64,000 bases of DNA from contig JAFYOU010000053.1 in the NCBI GenBank assembly GCA_017560095.1, positions 1-64,000 on the forward strand, read 5' to 3'. Positions 15,805-25,764 of this stretch are shown piece by piece. How positions within the stretch are numbered: position 1 is the stretch's first letter; each line of letters begins with the position of its first letter. The stretch is from Candidatus Gastranaerophilales bacterium. Lineage in GTDB: Bacteria; Cyanobacteriota; Vampirovibrionia; Gastranaerophilales; Gastranaerophilaceae. The translations under genes were made by a program, and so were the position numbers. The notes under the pieces were generated by a model. It saw only the letters and a program-made list of their open reading frames with translations. It ran no database searches and was not told where the DNA came from.

Positions 15805-17061
15805 ATGAAACGTTTTTACTTGAAATCACTGGGTTGCAAACAAAATCAACTTGAAGGTCAAATAATTCAAAATGAATTAAAAAAAATTGGTTACAGACAA
15901 GTTGATAATATTGAAAATGCAGATATATATATATTAAATTCTTGTACCGTTACTTCACATAGTGATTCTCAAGTAAATTATCTTTTAAACCATGCAAAAA
16001 AGATTAATTCTAATATTAAACTTGTTTTATGCGGATGTGTTGCTCAAACCTATAAGCAACATGAAAGTTTCGATTATTCAAATATAGACTTAATTTTAGG
16101 AAATTCAGAAAAAATATTTATCGAAAAATATATTGAAAAAAACGGTTTATTTGTGGACGATATTTTTAAAAAAAGTGAATTTGAGGGAAAATTTTTAATA
16201 AATCCTGATACAACTCGCGTTTCAATAAAAATTCAAGATGGATGCAATAATCGTTGTGCTTATTGTATAATCCCTTATGCAAGGGGAAATTCCCGCTCGA
16301 ATAGTGTTGAAAATATAATTAAACAAATTAATTTAATCATTGAAAAGAATATTAAAGAAATTGTTTTAACGGGGATTCATATTGGGCAATGGGGAAATGA
16401 GTGGAATTTATCATTAATTGATTTACTTAAAGAGATAGAAAAAACGTCAATTTCACGTTATCGCCTTGGTTCATTATATGTAAATGAGCTTGATGATGAA
16501 ATAATCGATTTTTTATCAAAATCAGAAAAATTTTGCCCGCATTTTCATCTTTCTCTTCAATCAATGTGTGATAAAACTCTAAAAAATATGAACAGAAAAT
16601 ATAGTGTAAAACAAAGTATGGATGTTATTGAAAAATTACACAAAAACTTTGCTTTGCCTTATTTAGGTTGCGATATAATTGTTGGTTTTCCTGATGAATT
16701 AGACTTTGATTTTGAAGAAACATATGAAAATTTAAAATGTGCAAAATTGTCTTCAATTCATTGTTTTCCTTATTCAAAGCGCGAAAAGACCCCTGCTTAT
16801 TATATGGAAAACCAAATTCAAGATTCAATTAAAAAACAACGTGTTGATAAAATAATTGCTTTATCAAACGAATTACATGATAAATTTTTAAAGCAAAATA
16901 AGAATACTGTTCAAGAAATTTTAATAGAAAAAAAATCGCCAAAAACTGGACTTTATAGCGCAATGACAAAAAATTATATTAAAATTTATTTTGAAGATAA
17001 GGATGATAATTTAAGGCATACCTTAAAAAAAGTATGCCTTAACGAATTCGAGTTACACTGA
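15805..17061 (+). CDS. mtaB: tRNA methylthiotransferase, MtaB-like radical SAM enzyme
   Basis: Adds a methylthio group to t6A37 of tRNA. It shows the three family parts: an N-terminal UPF0004 domain with Cys in LGCKQNQ, NSCTVT and CGCVAQ (second iron-sulfur cluster); a radical SAM core with CNNRCAYC and the MtaB-type ARGNSRS stretch; and a C-terminal TRAM-like end. The ARGxSRS phrase and length (418) favour MtaB over MiaB or RimO. The mRNA is probably leaderless. Near the 3' end, 11-base inverted repeats at 17011-17042 lie within the coding sequence. The gene converges on ctpA with a one-base gap. Confidence 0.88.
   Translation: MKRFYLKSLGCKQNQLEGQIIQNELKKIGYRQVDNIENADIYILNSCTVTSHSDSQVNYLLNHAKKINSNIKLVLCGCVAQTYKQHESFDYSNIDLILGNSEKIFIEKYIEKNGLFVDDIFKKSEFEGKFLINPDTTRVSIKIQDGCNNRCAYCIIPYARGNSRSNSVENIIKQINLIIEKNIKEIVLTGIHIGQWGNEWNLSLIDLLKEIEKTSISRYRLGSLYVNELDDEIIDFLSKSEKFCPHFHLSLQSMCDKTLKNMNRKYSVKQSMDVIEKLHKNFALPYLGCDIIVGFPDELDFDFEETYENLKCAKLSSIHCFPYSKREKTPAYYMENQIQDSIKKQRVDKIIALSNELHDKFLKQNKNTVQEILIEKKSPKTGLYSAMTKNYIKIYFEDKDDNLRHTLKKVCLNEFELH
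17011..17042. repeat. 11-base inverted repeat inside mtaB 3' end
   Basis: TTAAGGCATAC and its exact complement flank CTTAAAAAAA, ending 19 bases before the stop. It encodes LRHTLKKVCL. It lies between convergent genes that have no other terminator, so it may act as one on both strands. Confidence 0.5.
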
Positions 17062-17062
17062 T

Positions 17063-18286
17063 TTATTGAGCTTTTGCGTACTTTCCAACTTGTTGTTGTA
17101 AAACTTCGCAAGCTTTTTCCAATTGAGGATCGCGTTTTGCTTCAATATCTTTTTCAGTTAAATCAACAATATAATCTGGAGTAATTCCTTTTTTGTGAAT
17201 ATCTGTTCCGTTTGGTGTTAAATATTTTTGAATTGTAATATGCAAAGCAGAACCATCAGGCAATTTGTTAATTTCTTGAACTAAGCCTTTTCCGAATGAT
17301 TTTTTGCCAACAATTATTGCTCTTTTATTATCTTTTAGTGCACCTGATAGAATTTCAGAAGCTGATGCAGAGCCACCATTAATTATCACAACAACTGGTT
17401 GTCTTGTAATAACTTGGGCCATTGAGTTTTGAGTGTCTTTGTAACCATCTTTGTCTACTGTTGAAACAATAGTTTTTGAGCTTAAGAACATATCTGCTAT
17501 ATAAATTGCGTTTGTTAAAAGACCTCCTGGGTTAGAACGTAAATCAACAATAATTCCGTCTTTATCTTGGAATTTTTTTAATGCTTCTTGAAATTCATTT
17601 GCTGCATTTCTTGAAATGAATGAGCTTAAACGAATATAGCCTAAATTATCATCAACTTTCCCAATTTTTGGAGCTTTTGTAGACACTGATTTTAATTCAA
17701 TATTGGCTCTTTCAATTGTATATAATTTTGGTTCTTCGTTTTTTCTTTTTACCAAAAGTCGAACATTGGTTCCTTCTGGGCCTCTGATTTTTTCTGCTGC
17801 AGCTTCGACAGTTATCCCTTTTGTGGATTTTCCATCAATTTCTAATATTTCATCTTCGCTTTTTAAGCCTGCGCGTTCCCCTGGAGTGTCTTCTAAAGGT
17901 GCAATGATTAATAATTTACCGTCTCTTACCCCAATTTGCACCCCGATTCCTTTTAGGTTTCCTTGAATACTTTCAGATTCTTCTTTATATTCTTTTGGAG
18001 TCAAAAATTTTGTATAAACATCCCCTAAAGAATCTACCATAGTTGCAATTGCTACATATGCATCTTGTTCATCTTGAATCACATCATCATACTTATGGCG
18101 CCAACGTTCCCAATTTTGTTGGTTTTGAGTCTCATCAACATATTTAACGCTAATTAATTTCCATGCCTTATCATATAAGCCTTGTGGAGTTACCGCCATT
18201 GCAGGATTTGAAATGTTTGTAATTGCAAAAAGTGCAAAAATCATTATAAAAATTGATAATCTTTTTAACATCTGTTTAAAACTCAT
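17063..18286 (-). CDS. ctpA: Carboxy-terminal processing serine protease (S41A)
   Basis: A secreted or periplasmic protease that recognises unfolded or tagged C-termini. It has a signal peptide ending at about residue 31 (PAMA), a tail-specific protease N-domain, a PDZ domain (about 100-185, LKGIGVQIG) and the S41 core. The catalytic Ser is in NGGSASASE (near 308) and the catalytic Lys in SFGKGLVQ (near 333). 407 residues is typical of CtpA. AAAAAGGA precedes the ATG. It is transcribed toward mtaB with a one-base gap. Confidence 0.92.
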   Translation of the reverse strand: MSFKQMLKRLSIFIMIFALFAITNISNPAMAVTPQGLYDKAWKLISVKYVDETQNQQNWERWRHKYDDVIQDEQDAYVAIATMVDSLGDVYTKFLTPKEYKEESESIQGNLKGIGVQIGVRDGKLLIIAPLEDTPGERAGLKSEDEILEIDGKSTKGITVEAAAEKIRGPEGTNVRLLVKRKNEEPKLYTIERANIELKSVSTKAPKIGKVDDNLGYIRLSSFISRNAANEFQEALKKFQDKDGIIVDLRSNPGGLLTNAIYIADMFLSSKTIVSTVDKDGYKDTQNSMAQVITRQPVVVIINGGSASASEILSGALKDNKRAIIVGKKSFGKGLVQEINKLPDGSALHITIQKYLTPNGTDIHKKGITPDYIVDLTEKDIEAKRDPQLEKACEVLQQQVGKYAKAQ

Positions 18287-18377
18287 AAAAATTCCTTTTT
18301 AATGTTATTTTATTATAACAAAATTTTGTTTCTTTTCTACATATAAAATAACTAGATTCTGATATAAATCGGATTAT

Positions 18378-20497
18378 TTATAATCCTAATAATTTTAAAG
18401 CCAAATTTCCTGTAATTTGATTAGCTTGGGAAAATAAAGAAGCTGAAATTTGTTGCAAGATTTGAGTCTTTGCAAAAGTAGTTGCTTCTTTGGCTATATC
18501 TGTATCTATTATTAATGACTTTTTAGTTGCTAAACTTTCAATTTCTGAATTTTGCAATTCATAAATTGAATCAAGGCGATTTAGGGCTGAACCTATGCTG
18601 GACATTTGTTCATTTATTTGATTTAACAATTTATCGATTTTTTTAATATTTTCTTTTGCCCTTTCACTTGTTTCGAAATTAAGTTCAAAATCCCCTATAG
18701 TAAATAATAATCTTGTTGAAACAATTTCGTCTGAACCTGCATCTGAACCAATATGCAAATCTATATCAAGAGGCTTTGGAGTAATGTTTATCATATTTTT
18801 AACAGTGGTATTTGTTCCTTGATTATATAAAATATTTCTTCCCATTCCACCGTCAACTTGGTTTGAATCACCTTTATCTATTCTAAAATTGTCATTTCCA
18901 TTATTGCCGTTGGTAATATTATTATTTCCTACAATTATTAAATCATCAACACCGTTTGAACCTTCAAAATTATTATTGTTACCTTTTATTTTAACTATTG
19001 AACTACTTGCGCTACCAAGATTAATGCTGTTTTCATTTCCTTCTATTTCAACTGTATAATTATCAACATTACCTATGATTTCGTTATTATTACCCGTTAA
19101 CTTAACAGCATCATTTCCATTTCCAAGATTAATAGAAGAATTAGAGGTTATACCTGTTATATTATCTTTTCCTTCTCCTGCTTGAACATTTGTTATATTA
19201 TCGGCATTAAAATTGATGGTGTCGTTTCCAATATCTCCATTGATGCTTAAATTCGTTGTTGCATTAATGTTAATTGTATCATCTCCAATGCCTCCATTTG
19301 CACTATTGTTTTTATAATTAAGATTAAGGATATCATTACCTCGATTACCTAAAACATAATTATTTTCTCCATTTTTAATGGTTATAATGTCATTTTTGTT
19401 CCCGCCTTCAATAATATTATTGTTTCCATCAATTGCAAGTTTATGCTCAATTTCATCATTTGCAACAATGTCAAAATTAGACCCAGTTATTAAAACTTCG
19501 CCATTACTATAATTCCAATAAAGAGCATTTGTTGAAGAATTATTATTTTTAATTGTGTAAGTTTTTCCATCAATAGTGAAACTTTGTTCTTCGTTTTGAG
19601 AAGTAAATGTTAATTTTCCGTTTGTTGTTGCATCAAGTGCATTTTGAATATTATTTGATGAATTATTGTTGATGTAATAATCATCTCCGCCACCAGCATT
19701 GATATTATTATTGCTTCCATTTATTTCAAAATAATCATCACCATTTGTTCCTGTAATTGTATTGTTGTTGCCATTTACAATGAATGTGCCAGATGAGCCA
19801 TTAGTATTTAAAGTATAATTATCAACATTTATTTCATAAGTATTATTGCCTGAGGTATCTGTTAATTTTGTATTTGTACTATTAAGTACATATGTATCAT
19901 CTCCTGCTCCGCCTTCTAACTTTAATTGATCATATTTATATGTGTTATTTGCAATTAAAGTATCATTCCCTTCTTCTCCATAGCAAGTAATAGCTCCACT
20001 AGCAATTATTGTATCATTCCCTTTTCCTCCATATGCTTTTCCCCAGTTTGAATTTTCATCTGAATAAATATAATCATCTCCATCTTGTCCATAAATGGTG
20101 GTTGTGCTGGTATTTTTTCCAACATAGATAATATCATTTTTATTGCTTCCATAAAACGTGTTATTTATTCCATATAATTCTACATTTTGTTCTTGGTTAG
20201 AATTTGCAGTAACTTTTATTGCAGATCCAATAAAGGTTATTTTCCCAGTGTCAGAATCATAAGTATAATGCACATTATCAGCCCAAAAATTTCTTCCAAT
20301 AGTGTATTTTTTTCCATTGATTGTTAATTGATTTGTAAGATCAGGATCAACAGTGACAAAATTTTCATCTTTTCCATCGAGATTAAATACGTTGCAATCT
20401 TCTATGCTTTTATTGTTTAGCGTTACTGTGCCTGATTCACTTACAAGAGTTGAGGTTCTTATTGATTTACTACCTTCAACAACGTCATTCCCCCCCC
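18378..20497 (-). pseudogene. Flagellin, downstream part (RTX repeats and C-terminal D1/D0), out of frame
   Basis: Continues the flagellin at 20459-21613 after a one-base frameshift in a G8 tract. The frame is open from the tract to the stop, about 705 residues; an internal GTG at 20273 is not a credible start. It contains glycine-aspartate nonapeptides of RTX type (GGKGNDTII, GEEGNDTLI, GGAGDDTYV, GNRGNDILN, GGIGDDTIN, GDIGNDTIN, GNNGNDNFR), which bind calcium in other proteins. The last 100 residues are a flagellin C-terminal domain: IGSALNRLDSI, then TDIAKEATTFAKTQILQQIS and SLFSQANQ. Two large modules, each opening with (N/D)GKxYTI, repeat a module of the upstream part. A weak hairpin (18371-18386) spans the stop. 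Confidence 0.75.
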
Positions 20498-21613
20498 GAA
20501 ATTAAGATATGAAGCCCCGTATAGGAGGCTTGCGTTTAAAATTAAAGTGTCATCACCATTGCCTTGCAAAGATAAAAACAAGTTTTCAGTTGTTTCTGAA
20601 ATAATTGTATTATTCCCGCCTTCAGAATAAATCCATTTACTTTTGCCTAAAACTTCTACTGTATCATTTGCGGATTTTAAATATAAAAAAATACCACCAT
20701 TTCCTTTTAAGACAATATTATTTTCTTCATTATTAAGGCTATTTATATAAATTTCGTTGTCTGAACTAAATGTAATTTTTCCGGTTTCATCTTGAGAATA
20801 TGTTATATTTACAGATGGGCTATTATAATTTTTGATTCTATATTCATTATTTCCAATGTTAATTGTTTTTGTTTCACTTTTTGCAAGAGTTATCGTCGTC
20901 TCTTCAACAGGCGTTACACTCCTTGTTGACATCGTCATTGGAGTTTCTTCAATAGTTCCACTTTCTTCATCTAGAGACGACAAAGCGAGGTTAGTTTCTC
21001 CAACCTCTTGGTTTAAATTATTAACATTATTTCCTACACCATTGCCACCCGAATCGTACTCGAAAGTACCACCTCCTGAGTCATCCTCAATTGAAAGTGC
21101 TTTAGGCATTAAATTTGTTTTCATTGAAAAATTGGTAGCTTCAGGTGTTGCAAGATTTTGTGTTGAAGTTTGACCAATAACATTTGAATTATCAAATAAA
21201 CTAATTCCGTTGTATTTTGTTGAAACTCTTATTCGTTCAAGCTCATTAGTAAGTTCATTTGCTTCATCCTGAAAAGCTTTTCTTGAATCTTTACTATATG
21301 AATCATCAATAGCATTTAAGCTAAGATTTCTTAAACGCATAAGGATATTTGACATATTTTGATATGCCCCTTGCGCAACATTAAGCATTGAAACCCCGCT
21401 TTGAAGATTTTTTTTCGCTTGATATTCTCCATTTAGCTTGAGTTTGATTTTTGAAGAAATTACACATCCTGATGCATCGTCTTTAGCTTGATTTATTTTA
21501 AATCCACTAGACATTCGCTCTAATGTGCGCGACAGTATACTATTTGCTGATTGTAAATCATTGCAAATAGTTAAACTAGTTAGATTTGTTAAAATGCTGT
21601 TATTCAAAGGCAT
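20459..21613 (-). CDS. Flagellin, N-terminal D0/D1 and first RTX-like module
   Basis: Residues 1 to about 150 are a flagellin N-terminal domain (ANSILSRTLERMSSGFKIN, then AKDDASGCVISSKI and later LRNLSLNAIDDSYS). A Thr/Glu-rich linker and a beta-helix-like module follow. The frame ends soon after the C8/G8 tract at 20490-20497; with nine G the text would read NFGGGNDVVEG, an RTX nonapeptide, and continue to 18378, giving about 1,078 residues. Typical flagellins have 300-550. The start is ATG 21613 with AAAGGTGG before it; GTG 21619 lies within that site. The protein would be exported by the flagellar apparatus and fold into the filament. Phase variation by slipped pairing, or an assembly error, are both possible. 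Confidence 0.85.
   Translation of the reverse strand: MPLNNSILTNLTSLTICNDLQSANSILSRTLERMSSGFKINQAKDDASGCVISSKIKLKLNGEYQAKKNLQSGVSMLNVAQGAYQNMSNILMRLRNLSLNAIDDSYSKDSRKAFQDEANELTNELERIRVSTKYNGISLFDNSNVIGQTSTQNLATPEATNFSMKTNLMPKALSIEDDSGGGTFEYDSGGNGVGNNVNNLNQEVGETNLALSSLDEESGTIEETPMTMSTRSVTPVEETTITLAKSETKTINIGNNEYRIKNYNSPSVNITYSQDETGKITFSSDNEIYINSLNNEENNIVLKGNGGIFLYLKSANDTVEVLGKSKWIYSEGGNNTIISETTENLFLSLQGNGDDTLILNASLLYGASYLNFGGGMTLLKVVNQ
20490..20497. repeat. Homopolymer C8 (G8 on coding strand) at flagellin frameshift
   Basis: Eight C in an AT-rich region, exactly where the flagellin reading frame breaks. Nine or six G would restore the frame. Confidence 0.85.
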
Positions 21614-21725
21614 CACCACCTTTAAGAGAAATTAAAGCGCAACACAATAGACTATTTATGCGCTTTGGAATTTCATAAACAGCAACACATAAGTTATATG
21701 TAGTAATGCATCTAACCAAATGCAT
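21600..21725 (-). other. Possible 41-codon leader ORF with duplicated flagellin ribosome site
   Basis: The flagellin ribosome site and start (AAAGGTGGTGATGCCTTTG) recur 112 bases upstream as AAAGGTGGTGATGCATTTG. From the upstream ATG (21725) a 41-residue frame runs to a TAA at 21600-21602, overlapping the flagellin start codon. It may be a leader peptide coupled to flagellin or the scar of a duplicated gene start. Coding potential is unproven. Confidence 0.35.
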
Positions 21726-21940
21726 CACCACCTTTGTATGTGGATGACATATTCATATATTATTTATTAAATTACTGGTGGTTGAGGTTAACCTAGTGAT
21801 GTATAAAATACCTCATCATAATACTAAATTATTATCAAGCTCAATTAAATTATGCTTAAATATGCTTTAAGTACTACTTTAGTTGCTCATTACCTAAAAA
21901 AATGCTTTAATTAAAAGAAAACATACTATAAGGAGTTAAA

Positions 21941-23599
21941 ATGCGAAGCGACATTATTAAAGAAGGAATTGACCATGCACCACATAGGGCACTTTTGTAT
22001 GCTGGTGGATTATCAGATAAAAATATAAAAAAACCATTTATTGGTATTGCAAGTTCATTCACAGATTTAGTTCCAGGCCATGCTGGCATGCGTGATTTGG
22101 AACGCCAAATCGAAAAAGGTATTCATTCGAATGGTGGTCAAGCGTTTATTTTTGGTGTTCCTGCTGTTTGCGACGGTATTGCGATGGGCCATTGTGGAAT
22201 GCGTTATTCTTTGCCTTCTCGTGATTTGATTGCGGATTGCGTTGAATCGGTTGCAAGTGCTCATCAATTAGATGGTCTTGTTCTTTTAACAAATTGCGAT
22301 AAAATTACCCCAGGCATGCTAATTGCTGCTTTAAGATTGAATATTCCTTGTGTTATAGTTACTGCAGGCCCTTCATTAGAGGGTAGTTGCAAAGGTGAAA
22401 CTTTAACATTTATTCGTGGTTCTTATGAGGCTATTGGAAAATATAGAATAGGCGAAATTACGCAAGAAAAGCTTTGCGAAATGGAACATTATGCTTGTCC
22501 TACAATTGGCTCGTGTCAAGGTCTATATACGGCAAATACTCTTGCATGTTTAACAGAAGTTATGGGTATGAGTTTACCAGGATGTGCAACTGCGGCTGCG
22601 GTTTCATCTAAAAAGAAAAGAATTGCATTTGATTCGGGATATGTTATTTGTGATTTAGTTCGAGAAAATGTTTTACCAAGAGATATAGTTACAAAAGATG
22701 CTTTAAGAAATGCGATTGTGGCTGATTTAACTTTAGGTGGCTCGACAAATTCTATTCTTCATTTGTTAGCTATTGCAAATAGTGCAAATATTGATCTATC
22801 TTTAGATGATTTTGAAGAATTATCTAAAAAAATTCCTCAAATTATCAAACTTGATCCATCAAGTACTTTGACAATGACTGATTTAGATAATGCAGGCGGA
22901 ATTTCGGGTGTGTTCAAGACATTATGGGGAAATACTCCAGAGCTAAAAAATACTAGAAATCTTCTTGGGCAAACAGTTGAAGAAATTGCAAATTCTGCTT
23001 GGGTAGATAATGAGGTGATAAGACCTCTGCATGACCCAATTACATCTAATCCTGGGCTTGCAATTTTACATGGTAATATTGCTCCAGATGGCGCAGTGGT
23101 TAAAATTTCAGGCGTAGATAAAGATGTTTTTGAATTTAGGGGAACTGCAAAAGTATTTAACCATGAAGAAGATGCAATGAAAGCAATTACAGATGATGTT
23201 GTAGTTGCAGGAGATGTTGTTGTAATTCGTTATGAAGGACCAAAAGGTGGGCCTGGAATGAGAGAAATGCTTGCTCCAACTGCACTTTTAGTTGGTAAAG
23301 GTTTAGGCAAAAAATGCGCTTTAATTACCGATGGTAGATTTTCTGGTGGTACTCGTGGTCTTTGTATTGGACATATTGCCCCTGAAGCTTGTATGGGGGG
23401 CGTTATTGGTTTAATTGAAGATGGCGATATTATTGAAATTAATATTAACGAAAGAACAATAAAACTTTGTGTAGATGATGCTGAATTGGCAAAAAGAAAA
23501 GAAAACTTTAAGCCATATCAAAATGATGTACCTAAAGGATATTTGACCAAATATCAAAGAAATGTTTTGCAAGCCAATAAAGGTGCATTAGTAGAATAA
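21941..23599 (+). CDS. ilvD: Dihydroxy-acid dehydratase
   Basis: Converts 2,3-dihydroxy acids to 2-keto acids in valine, leucine and isoleucine synthesis. Iron-sulfur ligands are seen in [10 protein letters not shown] and the [15 protein letters not shown] segment, and the family phrases [25 protein letters not shown] and [15 protein letters not shown] are intact. 552 residues is full length. AAGGAG precedes the ATG by five bases. About 215 bases of AT-rich, gene-free DNA separate it from the divergent flagellin leader. No other ilv genes lie in the window. A strong terminator follows. Confidence 0.96.
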   Translation: MRSDIIKEGIDHAPHRALLYAGGLSDKNIKKPFIGIASSFTDLVPGHAGMRDLERQIEKGIHSNGGQAFIFGVPAVCDGIAMGHCGMRYSLPSRDLIADCVESVASAHQLDGLVLLTNCDKITPGMLIAALRLNIPCVIVTAGPSLEGSCKGETLTFIRGSYEAIGKYRIGEITQEKLCEMEHYACPTIGSCQGLYTANTLACLTEVMGMSLPGCATAAAVSSKKKRIAFDSGYVICDLVRENVLPRDIVTKDALRNAIVADLTLGGSTNSILHLLAIANSANIDLSLDDFEELSKKIPQIIKLDPSSTLTMTDLDNAGGISGVFKTLWGNTPELKNTRNLLGQTVEEIANSAWVDNEVIRPLHDPITSNPGLAILHGNIAPDGAVVKISGVDKDVFEFRGTAKVFNHEEDAMKAITDDVVVAGDVVVIRYEGPKGGPGMREMLAPTALLVGKGLGKKCALITDGRFSGGTRGLCIGHIAPEACMGGVIGLIEDGDIIEININERTIKLCVDDAELAKRKENFKPYQNDVPKGYLTKYQRNVLQANKGALVE

Positions 23600-23625
23600 A
23601 AAACCGGTCATAAGACCGGTTTTTT
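23598..23625 (+). terminator. Rho-independent terminator of ilvD
   Basis: Perfect 12-base arms AAAAAACCGGTC/GACCGGTTTTTT around ATAA, starting at the ilvD stop. Confidence 0.88.
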
Positions 23626-23635
23626 AATTTATTAA

Positions 23636-24004
23636 TTAATCTCCATATAACAGGATTTCGCATGCATATTCTGGAGCATCAATTATGGCTTGATATTTTG
23701 AATACTCAAAAGTATCAGTTTGAGTTTGTGGTTTTTTGTTGCTTAATAATTTTGTTAATAAAGTAATTGTTGCAGCGGCAATTGCTCCAAGTGCTCCATA
23801 TTTTAACATTGAACGATTAGCACCACGAGCAGCTGTTGAAGCGCTTGAAAAAAATGTATCTGCAGCTGTTCCAATTGATTTTATTTCTGCTTTTGTAGGT
23901 AATAAATAGCGTGAACCCATACCAATAGCAGCACCAGTAGTGGCTGATAACATTAAGCCTGCATTGTTTCTTTTTGGTTGTTTTGAATCAATTCTTTCGA
24001 TCAT
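23636..24004 (-). CDS. Small hypothetical protein with glycine/alanine-rich hydrophobic segments
   Basis: A 122-residue protein of unknown family. The N-terminal part is basic, followed by LMLSATTGAAIGMGSRYLL (glycine-zipper-like) and a second hydrophobic stretch (YGALGAIAAATITLLTKLL). This suggests a small membrane or membrane-associated protein; the C-terminus is acidic. A GTG at 24013 is in frame, but ATG 24004 is the more ordinary start. A 6-base palindrome with 10-base spacer lies upstream at 24035-24056. Confidence 0.65.
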   Translation of the reverse strand: MIERIDSKQPKRNNAGLMLSATTGAAIGMGSRYLLPTKAEIKSIGTAADTFFSSASTAARGANRSMLKYGALGAIAAATITLLTKLLSNKKPQTQTDTFEYSKYQAIIDAPEYACEILLYGD

Positions 24005-24034
24005 AATAATCACGCTTTCTACACAAGATAATCA

Positions 24035-24056
24035 TGCCAATTTGACCAATTTGGCA
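24035..24056. promoter_or_regulatory. Palindrome TGCCAA-N10-TTGGCA
   Basis: Two perfect 6-base half sites, which also contain a direct repeat of CCAATTTG. It lies 31 bases before the start of the small hypothetical gene, in a position suitable for an operator. Confidence 0.35.
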
Positions 24057-24242
24057 TCACTTTTTACTTTCTCTTTTGGTCAAAAAAAATTTGCGTTCCC
24101 TAACTTTTTCACAAATTTTTTCTATTTTATCACATGAAAAATTCTTTGTCAAGAAAATTTTTTAATAATTTTTAAAATTTTAGGCAATTTTTTTATGTAT
24201 ATCGTTTTTATATAAATACGAGATAATAAGAGGAAAATTAAA

Positions 24243-24962
24243 ATGAGTATTCTTGGGATTTACAATAAGTATAATAGTTGGATTGATAATCAACAAAGAA
24301 TTTTAGAATGTCAAATTGAAAATGTAGAAACTCCTGAACAATTAGAACAAAATCAAGAATATCAAGAATTGGTTAATTCAACTCCAAATACATTTAATTT
24401 GAATGAAACAAGTATTGATTGTTTTTTTGATTCTGTAGAGAATTCGCTTGGAATGAATAAAAATGAGCAAACAGTGTTTGATAATTTAGCTGATACAATA
24501 AATCAGCTATGTGGATTAGAAACGCAAGAAAATTATTATAATAATGTGGCTCAATTAGGTCAAGGAGAGCTTGCAGAAAAAGACACCGATGCTGATGGTT
24601 CATTAACTATGGAAGAATATATTAATGCCGAACTTGCTGATTTAGGTGAAAAAGCAACTGTTGAAGATAAGGCCATGGTTGCTGCTTATTCGCATGCTTT
24701 ATTCCAAATTTTAGATGAAGGAACTTCTGTTTCTGATAAAAATGGCGTTTTAAGTGCACAAGAATTAGCAAGCTATTACAAAAATGTAGATAGATTTGAA
24801 AATGGAGTGCTGGTCGAAGAGGGTAAACAAGATGGTTTATTTGGTGTTGATGATGCGACAGGTTTAACTCAATTTTTAATGGAAGAGATGATAGGGCAAG
24901 AAAATTTGGATGAATTGTGTGCAGGATATTTAGAATATTTTTCAAAATATAATTCTGTGTAA
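24243..24962 (+). CDS. EF-hand-containing protein, unknown function
   Basis: A 239-residue acidic, probably soluble protein. One clear EF-hand loop (DTDADGSLTMEE) follows a helix near residue 115, and a second candidate loop is SDKNGVLSAQE near 165. It could bind calcium in the cytoplasm or, if secreted by an unusual route, outside; no signal peptide is seen. AAGAGGAAAA precedes the ATG. The gene is alone between the small hypothetical gene (divergent) and map (convergent). Confidence 0.75.
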   Translation: MSILGIYNKYNSWIDNQQRILECQIENVETPEQLEQNQEYQELVNSTPNTFNLNETSIDCFFDSVENSLGMNKNEQTVFDNLADTINQLCGLETQENYYNNVAQLGQGELAEKDTDADGSLTMEEYINAELADLGEKATVEDKAMVAAYSHALFQILDEGTSVSDKNGVLSAQELASYYKNVDRFENGVLVEEGKQDGLFGVDDATGLTQFLMEEMIGQENLDELCAGYLEYFSKYNSV

Positions 24963-24980
24963 TAAGTTGCGTTTATAAAA

Positions 24981-25730
24981 TTACAACAATTCAGTCATAA
25001 TCAAAGGGCCATCTTCAGATGCAACGACAGTATGTTCAAAATGTGCAGATGGCTTTTTATCGTCTGTAATTACTGTCCAACCATCTTCAAGTGTATGAAC
25101 TTCATCACAACCTAAATTAAGCATTGGTTCAATTGCTATAGCGCAATTTTTTTTGATAATTACATTTGAATTAGTACGATAGTTGAACAAAAATGGATCT
25201 TCATGCATTTCTCTTCCGACGCCATGTCCACCATATTGTCTTACAATTCCAACTTTACCCGCTAGAGCTACATCTTCAATTGCAGCTGAAACATTTTCCA
25301 ATTTGGCATCTGGAATCATTTTTTCAATTCCAGCGAAAAGCGCATTTTTAGTTATTTCCATTAAATGAAGACATTCATCTGAGACTTTTCCAACTGGATA
25401 AGTCCAAGCACCATCTCCAACCAAACCTCTAAAAGTTGCACCAACGTCAATTGAGACAATATCTCCTTCTTTTAAAATTCGATTTTCGTTTGGGATTCCA
25501 TGAACAACCTCTTCATTGATTGAAGCGCAAATTGAATTTGGATAACCGCAATAGCCCAAAAATGTAGGAATCGCTTTATTTTTTTTGATAATATCATAGG
25601 CAATTTTATCTAATTCAAGAGTTGAAATCCCAGGCTCAATTACATGTGCCATTTCTTTATGGACTAGCGCAACGATGTTGCCTGCTTGTCTCATTAATTT
25701 AATTTCTTCTCTTGATTTTTTGTTTATCAT
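24981..25730 (-). CDS. map: Methionine aminopeptidase, type I
   Basis: Removes N-terminal methionine from new proteins. The pita-bread metal ligands are present: Asp in SIDVGATFRG and GDGAWT, His in GHGVGREMHEDP, Glu in AIEPML and in the late HFEHTVV segment. 249 residues without an N-terminal extension is the E. coli-type length. AGAGGCG precedes the ATG. The map gene is not next to secY or infA as often seen elsewhere. Confidence 0.95.
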   Translation of the reverse strand: MINKKSREEIKLMRQAGNIVALVHKEMAHVIEPGISTLELDKIAYDIIKKNKAIPTFLGYCGYPNSICASINEEVVHGIPNENRILKEGDIVSIDVGATFRGLVGDGAWTYPVGKVSDECLHLMEITKNALFAGIEKMIPDAKLENVSAAIEDVALAGKVGIVRQYGGHGVGREMHEDPFLFNYRTNSNVIIKKNCAIAIEPMLNLGCDEVHTLEDGWTVITDDKKPSAHFEHTVVASEDGPLIMTELL

Positions 25731-25764
25731 TTTCGCCTCTTAATTATTTTATAAAAATATCATA

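Noticed and set aside
20274..20458. Gap between two genes in the flagellin region
   Set aside because: It is not intergenic: the downstream frame is open throughout and continues the RTX module from the G8 tract.
18378..21613. Two separate genes: a flagellin and a calcium-binding surface protein
   Set aside because: The upstream half lacks the flagellin C-terminus and the downstream half ends in it; both halves lack the complementary end, and the frames meet at a homopolymer.
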